This document shows positions 13,469 to 17,078 of a stretch of DNA of 17,078 bases, piece after piece. The DNA lies in contig USMO01000010.1 of NCBI GenBank assembly GCA_900555785.1, positions 1-17,078 of the forward strand, read 5' to 3'. The translations under genes were made by a program, and so were the position numbers. Under the pieces are notes generated by a model. The model was given only the letters and a program-made list of their open reading frames with translations, was not told where the DNA came from and ran no database searches. Within the stretch, counting starts at the first letter, position 1; each line of letters begins with the position of its first letter. Origin of the DNA: an uncultured Eubacteriales bacterium. Lineage in GTDB: Bacteria > Bacillota > Clostridia > Oscillospirales > CAG-272.

Positions 13469-13885
13469 CTAATCAAACCTTTGCAAATTCCATAGAATGG
13501 GTGTCGGTACCGTATTTCCATTTGCTTTCACTAACACGCCCGAACGTTCCCCGCGCGAAAGCAGGATTGCCTGAAAGATGAGATTCAGTACCCACGGGCG
13601 GATGATATCCCGCTCGGCAAGTTCGGAAAGTCCAACCATTGGCTCGTCTGTCAGTAATTCCTTTGCGGAACGGAACAGTGCGTATGCGTCCGGCTGAATG
13701 CCGCAAAGGCGGACAGTTGACAGGTCAGCTTTGCCGTCTCGGAACGCGCCCCGCACCTGCTTCCATAAGGTCTTGTCTGCGGTCAAAAGATACACCGCCG
13801 CAAGATGATGTGCGGACGGTCGGTGCTTCTGCCGCCTGATGTAGTTCTGAAAAATCTGCCTGTGCTTCTCCCCTCGAAATTCCAT
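13469..13885 (-). CDS. Small protein of unknown function (possibly DUF6075-like)
   Basis: This is a 138-residue protein; AGGAGG is 7 bases before ATG 13885. It is soluble and helix-rich, with no signal peptide or membrane segment. It opens MEFRGEKHRQIFQNYIRRQK, followed by HHLAAVYLLTADKTLWKQV and later PDAYALFRSAKELL and SELAERDIIRPWVLNLIFQAI. This layout recalls the DUF6075 group found in conjugative elements, but that is from memory and weak. It starts 37 bases after the intact DUF3849 gene and probably shares its transcript. Function unknown. Confidence 0.7.
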   Translation of the reverse strand: MEFRGEKHRQIFQNYIRRQKHRPSAHHLAAVYLLTADKTLWKQVRGAFRDGKADLSTVRLCGIQPDAYALFRSAKELLTDEPMVGLSELAERDIIRPWVLNLIFQAILLSRGERSGVLVKANGNTVPTPILWNLQRFD

Positions 13886-13922
13886 GTTGGTTGCCTCCTA
13901 TGTTTTATGATTATTTTTTTCG

Positions 13923-14663
13923 CTACTGCATCTGCATTCCTGAATCCTGCTCCTGCGATTCTTCCTGTTCCATCTCCTGTTCCTCCTCTTGTGCGTCCCG
14001 AATCGCCTGCTTTGCCCAATCCGGAATGTACTCATCTTTGAGAATCCCCGCAAAATCCGTGCGGTATAAAAATGACCGCTCGCCGTCATTCAGGAATGTG
14101 CCGAAAACTTTTGTTCCCAATGCCCTTGGATAGCAACCGTTCCCGCTCTGCGCAAGGAACAACTGGTTGTCCGAAGTCTTATACGGATCCTTCAGCACGC
14201 TTGGGTCGACAACAAGCACGCGACCGACCAGATTCTGACCGAGATGACTTTCCATTTGCTCCGGTTTCCAAAGGTGAAGATCGTCCCATGCCTTGCGGAC
14301 AGCATTTACCAACCCGTTTACAATTGCGGGGTGGGAAGTGACGCAGAATTCGGAATTGTGGGAATCGGGTGGAATGCGGAAGGTCTTTGCCCACTCCTTG
14401 TTGGATTGAGAATACCGTCCATCCCCTTTTCCCTCCCCAACTGTATTCGCCAACACCCACATGACACGGTCAAAACCGTATGCGTTCAGAATTGTCTGGA
14501 GACACCCTTCGGACAAATGCATTCCGTCAAAATCCTCTGCTATCGTCTTTCGGATAAATTCCGCGCACGCAAGATTCGCACGGTAGCTATTCACCCATAA
14601 ATCCTTTTCCCGACTTCCCGCCGCAAAGGACAGCGAATAGCGGTACACTTCTGTTTCGTCCAT
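13923..14663 (-). CDS. DUF3849-type protein, intact right-repeat copy
   Basis: The protein has 246 residues from ATG 14663, with AAAGGGG upstream. Residues 1 to about 130 fit DUF3849: YRYSLSFAAGSREKDLWVNSYRAN, then IAEDFDGMHLSEGCLQTIL, YGFDRVMWVLANTV and CVTSHPAIVNGLV. A second part (about 148-223) runs VLVVDPSVLKDPYKTSDNQL to YIPDWAKQAI, and the last 20 or so residues are a low-complexity Glu/Gln tail ending GMQMQ. Proteins of this type are carried by conjugative elements in gut Firmicutes; no function is known to me. The first 177 residues are repeated in the truncated copy at 11672-12205. The gene lies downstream of tmRNA on the same strand, behind the tmRNA terminator and its own leader hairpin set. 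Confidence 0.82.
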   Translation of the reverse strand: MDETEVYRYSLSFAAGSREKDLWVNSYRANLACAEFIRKTIAEDFDGMHLSEGCLQTILNAYGFDRVMWVLANTVGEGKGDGRYSQSNKEWAKTFRIPPDSHNSEFCVTSHPAIVNGLVNAVRKAWDDLHLWKPEQMESHLGQNLVGRVLVVDPSVLKDPYKTSDNQLFLAQSGNGCYPRALGTKVFGTFLNDGERSFLYRTDFAGILKDEYIPDWAKQAIRDAQEEEQEMEQEESQEQDSGMQMQ

Positions 14664-14708
14664 TTTTTCAAATTTCCCCTTTCTTTTTTTATTTTGAGAA
14701 ACAAAAAA

Positions 14709-14769
14709 GGCGAATGAGAGCTTTTCATTCGCCGCGCCGCTTGGACGCGAAAAAAATTTCTCATTCGCC
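14709..14769 (-). promoter_or_regulatory. Attenuator-like leader hairpin set, right copy
   Basis: Same arrangement as in the left copy: two 5' arms, GGCGAATGAGA (14769-14759) and GGCGAATGA (14733-14725), compete for one 3' arm (14719-14709) that runs into six U. The arms are fully conserved while the spacers differ slightly, including a 1-base indel that breaks any common reading frame. This favours an RNA function over a leader peptide. Confidence 0.6.
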
Positions 14770-14777
14770 TGTTTGTG

Positions 14778-14806
14778 ATTCGATTTTTTCTTGCCTGTTG
14801 GGTCAA
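14778..14806 (-). promoter_or_regulatory. Candidate promoter of the DUF3849 gene pair
   Basis: TTGACC (14806-14801) and TCGAAT (14783-14778) are 17 bp apart. The -10 is poor, but position and spacing match the left copy, and the start point would fall just before the first leader arm. Confidence 0.4.
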
Positions 14807-14899
14807 AACTTCGATGACTTGAGTTCGCGCCCCACCAAAATCCTGAACATATCCGCGTTTCGTGATTTTTTTGTCACCGTGCCAAAGTGCCAAAAAGGG

Positions 14900-14930
14900 G
14901 CAAAAAACCGGGTAAAAACCCGGTTTTTGC
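14900..14930 (-). terminator. tmRNA terminator
   Basis: The minus-strand hairpin GCAAAAACCGGGT-TTTT-ACCCGGTTTTTTGC starts 28 bases after the tmRNA CCA and has its U-run in the 3' arm. It belongs to the repeated segment rather than to unique tmRNA flank. Confidence 0.85.
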
Positions 14931-14958
14931 GAAGAATATCCATTTTATGTTCTTCATA

Positions 14959-15350
14959 TGGTGGAGATGATGGGAATCGAACCCATGTCCGAAAACCCCT
15001 TGACACAACCTTCTTCGTGGACAGTCTGTTATTTAGGATTCCCGCTCAGGGGCGCGAGCAGACACGCTCCCCCGTTCGGTAGCACTCTTTTGCCTGACCG
15101 GTTCGAATGCCAGCCGCCGGTGCAGGTTCACCGCTGATTTGACGCTCGGTCCCAAGCCGCGGTACTCCTGGGAGGAACGGGTGACCCGCAGGTCACAGCA
15201 CCGCCTTCATTTTACGCTTTCGCGTAAAACTCAGGCAGCCATAGCAACAGTATTGTTGTCGTTTATTATTTGTTTTGGGCAGTTTTCGAGATTACCCGGC
15301 TCGCCACGCTTATCATGCCTCAGAATCCCCGTCGAAACCTTTACACCCCC
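14959..15350 (-). ncRNA. ssrA: tmRNA (transfer-messenger RNA)
   Basis: About 392 nt. The 5' end GGGGGTGTAAAGGTTTCGAC and the 3' end GGTTCGATTCCCATC-ATCTCCACCA form the alanyl-tRNA-like domain: GGGGGUG pairs with CAUCUCC over 7 positions, leaving an A discriminator and an encoded CCA. The tag frame at 15263-15231 reads NDNNTVAMAA and ends in TGA; the codon before it is ATA, so the resume codon is either that ATA or the first AAC. The AMAA end fits a ClpXP degron. Between tag and T-arm are the GC-rich helices expected for pseudoknots. It frees stalled ribosomes together with SmpB, encoded at 16190-16669. The 3' end is a classic integration target, and here it borders accessory DNA. Confidence 0.97.
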
Positions 15351-15388
15351 ATGCTCCGATTCTGGACCGGTTTTCCCGGTTCCATTCC

Positions 15389-15417
15389 ATTATACACGTT
15401 TTTTCCCGGTTTGTCAA
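15389..15417 (-). promoter_or_regulatory. Perfect consensus promoter of ssrA
   Basis: On the minus strand TTGACA (15417-15412) and TATAAT (15394-15389) are 17 bp apart. The -35 overlaps the stop codon of the HAD gene (15414-15416). The start would be near 15382, leaving a roughly 32-nt 5' leader with a small ACCGG/CCGGT hairpin to be trimmed, presumably by RNase P. Confidence 0.92.
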
Positions 15418-16175
15418 GAGAAAACTGCGGGAAAATAGTGACGGATTCCCTCTGCCACGCCAAGATCGGTGGTTGCGCGGTAGGTCGCGAGCGCCTCCAG
15501 CTCCTCCGGTGACCCCTTCATGCTGACTGATGTCGGCGTAAACCGAAACGCTGCCAGGTCGTTCCGGCTGTCCCCAAAGGCGATGCACTGCTCCCGGTCG
15601 ATTCCGTACCGGTCGCAAAACTCCTCCAGGATTGCGCCCTTATCCATCCCTTCCGGAAACAGCTCCAGATAGGTCTGCTGGTCGACGGCGTGCAGGTGCG
15701 CAGTCGGCTCCCCGTTAATCTCCCGGGCGCCGATTGACAGCTTGGTCAGCGGGTTTCCCTGCAGCATTTCCCGGTATTGCCGCATCAGGTCCTCAATCTC
15801 TTCCTCGGAAAAATCGCCTTCATGCTTTGCGAAGTTGACGTGGTAAAACCGCTCCTCGCCCTCCACATTGACCCAGTATTTCCGCACGATTGCCGACCGG
15901 TACCATGCCTCGGCTTCTTCGGGGTCCAGCCGGTGCTCACAATGCCGCTCGCCGCGATATGTATAATCCGCGCCGCCAAAAATCGCGCCATCCCACGGGA
16001 TACCGGTATCCTTCGGTGCAAAGCCCCGCGAGCGTCCGGTATTGAGAATCACCTGATGCCCGACGCGCTGAACTGCCGCCAGGGCATCCCGGGTCTCAGG
16101 CGGGATGCTCTTGCCGCCGAGAAAAACGGTGCCGTCGTAATCAAGAAACAGATAGCAGGTCTTGCTGGTATTCAT
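15414..16175 (-). CDS. HAD-superfamily (Cof/type IIB-like) phosphatase
   Basis: The protein has 253 residues. All four HAD motifs are present: LDYDGT with nucleophile D12 and acid D14, NTGR (45-48), K179 in MDKG, and GDSRND (201-206). The stretch from about 80 to 165 is the cap domain, placed as in C2-cap Cof-type enzymes that hydrolyse small phosphorylated metabolites such as sugar phosphates or flavin nucleotides. The substrate cannot be told. The start at 16175 lies 14 bases after the smpB stop, so it is probably the last gene of the divIC-smpB operon. No separate terminator is seen before the ssrA promoter, so read-through from this operon into tmRNA is possible. Confidence 0.9.
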   Translation of the reverse strand: MNTSKTCYLFLDYDGTVFLGGKSIPPETRDALAAVQRVGHQVILNTGRSRGFAPKDTGIPWDGAIFGGADYTYRGERHCEHRLDPEEAEAWYRSAIVRKYWVNVEGEERFYHVNFAKHEGDFSEEEIEDLMRQYREMLQGNPLTKLSIGAREINGEPTAHLHAVDQQTYLELFPEGMDKGAILEEFCDRYGIDREQCIAFGDSRNDLAAFRFTPTSVSMKGSPEELEALATYRATTDLGVAEGIRHYFPAVFS

Positions 16176-16189
16176 GGGTAGGGTATCCT

Positions 16190-16669
16190 TTACGATCCTT
16201 CGTATTTACGGTCCTTGAGATGGCGGTCAATGTCGCGGTCCGCCTGCCGCTTGGCATCCGATTCCCGCTTGTCATAGAGTTTTTTGCCACGGCAGAGCCC
16301 CAACTCCGCTTTGACGTAGCCGCCCGAAAAGTAGAGCGACAGCGGCACGAGCGTGTAGCCTTTCTGCTGAATCAGCCCCTGCAGTTTCATGATTTCACGC
16401 CGGTGCATCAGCAGCTTTTTGTCCCGCAGCGGCTCGTGATTGAAGCGGTTGCCCTGCTCATACGGGCTGATGTGGACACCGACGGCGAACAGTTCCCCGC
16501 CCGTGACCTCGCAGTAGGAATCCTTGAGGTTGACTCTCCCCTGCCGGATGCTCTTGATTTCGGTCCCGGTCAGGACAACGCCTGCCTCGTATTTTTCCTC
16601 CACAAAGTAGTCGTGCCATGCTTTCTTATTCTGCGCAATGGTCTTCTGCGCTTTTTTTGCGTCTCCCAT
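16190..16669 (-). CDS. smpB: SsrA-binding protein SmpB
   Basis: The protein has 159 residues, the usual length. It carries the family sequence NKKAWHDYFVEEKYEAGVVLTGTEIKSIR, then VNLKDSYCEV, YEQGNRFNHEPLRDKKLL and the LGLCRGKKLYDKRE region. The basic C-terminal tail (DAKRQADRDIDRHLKDRKYEGS) reaches into the ribosomal decoding site. It binds the tRNA-like part of tmRNA and delivers it to stalled ribosomes. AAGGAGG lies 5 bases before ATG 16669. It is 11 bases downstream of the divIC stop and 14 before the HAD gene. Closeness to ssrA (about 0.8 kb) matches many Firmicutes. Confidence 0.97.
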   Translation of the reverse strand: MGDAKKAQKTIAQNKKAWHDYFVEEKYEAGVVLTGTEIKSIRQGRVNLKDSYCEVTGGELFAVGVHISPYEQGNRFNHEPLRDKKLLMHRREIMKLQGLIQQKGYTLVPLSLYFSGGYVKAELGLCRGKKLYDKRESDAKRQADRDIDRHLKDRKYEGS

Positions 16670-16680
16670 GCTGTCCTCCT

Positions 16681-16977
16681 TCAGGATTTCCGGTTGTTGA
16701 AGAAGATTTCCTCGTCCGGGAAGAACAGATTCCAGAACTTCCTTGCCATGCGGACGATGTAAGCCTCATCCTGGTCGGCATCAACCAGCTCCTTCAGCTC
16801 CTCTTTTTCGTCGGTCAGCTGGTTCTTGGTCTGCTCCAGCTCTTCCTTCTGTTTGAGCAGCTCATTGTACCGCATGGCGCTGCCGATGAACACCACGATT
16901 GACACGACCACAAGTACCGCGAGGAAGATTCTGACCAGCAGACTCAGACTGAACTGCTTCTTTTTTGTTTTTGCCAT
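16681..16977 (-). CDS. divIC: Septum formation initiator DivIC/FtsB family
   Basis: The protein has 98 residues. A short basic cytoplasmic start (MAKTKKKQ) is followed by one membrane segment (about 12-35), then a Glu/Lys-rich coiled coil (about 36-66). The family end signature EAYIVRMARKFWNLFFPDEEIFFN follows. It acts with FtsL and DivIB in the division-site complex. GAGGAG lies 9 bases before ATG 16977. In many Clostridia the upstream neighbour is yabQ; the last ~100 bases of the window are open in all three minus frames, so this cannot be tested here. Confidence 0.9.
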   Translation of the reverse strand: MAKTKKKQFSLSLLVRIFLAVLVVVSIVVFIGSAMRYNELLKQKEELEQTKNQLTDEKEELKELVDADQDEAYIVRMARKFWNLFFPDEEIFFNNRKS

Positions 16978-17078
16978 CGTACTCCCGCTCCTCTTTTCTT
17001 TGCAATTCCTTGAATTTTTGCTCCGTATACCGCACGCGCGCCCGATGCGGCGCCGCCTGCCGGACCCGTCCCGCCGCG

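Larger units (their letters stand above)
14131..14960. repeat. Right copy of ~830-bp direct repeat, ending at tmRNA
   Basis: Matches 11673-12503. Homology stops at CATATG (14955-14960), within 2 bases of the tmRNA 3' CCA. The left side of the repeat falls inside the DUF3849 gene, after codon 177. Confidence 0.9.

Noticed and set aside
14803..15006. Minus-strand frames sharing YEEHKMDILRKNRVFTRF with 12346-12543
   Set aside because: The similarity is explained by the DNA repeat; one frame begins inside tmRNA, both cross the terminator, and neither has a ribosome site.
14714..15082. Plus-strand frame with GGDDGNRTHVRK-type sequence
   Set aside because: It runs through the tmRNA 3' end; this kind of peptide is a well-known false translation of tmRNA/tRNA T-arms.
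16862..17078. Minus-strand open frame entering from the right edge (VRYTEQKFKELQRKEEREYDG)
   Set aside because: It could be the tail of an upstream gene such as yabQ, but it would overlap divIC by more than 100 bases, and all three frames are open over this short GC-rich end, so it cannot be supported.

Overview
The window looks like a chromosome segment of an anaerobic, moderately GC-rich Clostridia bacterium, most likely a gut Oscillospirales/Lachnospirales-type organism. The evidence is strong Shine-Dalgarno sites, a divIC-smpB-HAD-tmRNA core block, a Clostridium kluyveri-like succinate to 4-hydroxybutyrate gene set, and conjugative-element genes of gut Firmicutes type. No species call is possible from this alone.

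Layout. (1) 1-4220 is mobile-element DNA. It holds a TOPRIM/DUF3991 protein cut by the window edge, a MobP3-like relaxase and its ribbon-helix-helix accessory protein, all on the minus strand. A repeat-dense stretch upstream is an oriT candidate. An AAA+ ATPase/DUF4143 gene sits between them on the opposite strand with its own consensus promoter. (2) 4221-11576 is a metabolic cassette. A LysR regulator is divergent from a six-gene, tightly packed operon: cytidylate kinase-like protein, small membrane protein, MATE transporter, succinyl-CoA:CoA transferase (cat1), CoA-dependent succinate semialdehyde dehydrogenase (sucD) and 4-hydroxybutyrate dehydrogenase (4hbD), closed by a strong hairpin. 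(3) 11577-14960 is accessory DNA built around an ~830-bp direct repeat: a 3'-truncated DUF3849-type pseudogene in the left copy and an intact one in the right copy. Between the copies lie an AT-rich, probably truncated nuclease-like gene and a small unknown gene. The right repeat copy ends exactly at the tmRNA 3' end. (4) 14959-17078 is core genome on the minus strand: divIC, smpB, a HAD phosphatase, and ssrA (tmRNA) with a perfect consensus promoter.

How it works together. The three enzymes of the cassette would take succinate to succinyl-CoA, succinate semialdehyde and 4-hydroxybutyrate, consuming reducing equivalents. 4-Hydroxybutyrate could then feed butyrate formation through enzymes not seen here. 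The LysR protein is the obvious candidate regulator because its promoter and the operon promoter share one palindromic -10 region. SmpB and tmRNA are partners in trans-translation and are encoded next to each other.

The most interesting reading is that the whole stretch from the left edge to 14960 could be an island, or a pile-up of islands, at the tmRNA 3' end that carries the 4-hydroxybutyrate cassette. No integrase is visible in the window, so this is inference. I did not find a convincing wholly new system. The best second-look items are the repeat next to tmRNA with its conserved attenuator-like leader, the shared -10 divergent promoter, the 23-bp-period repeats, and the oriT candidate.
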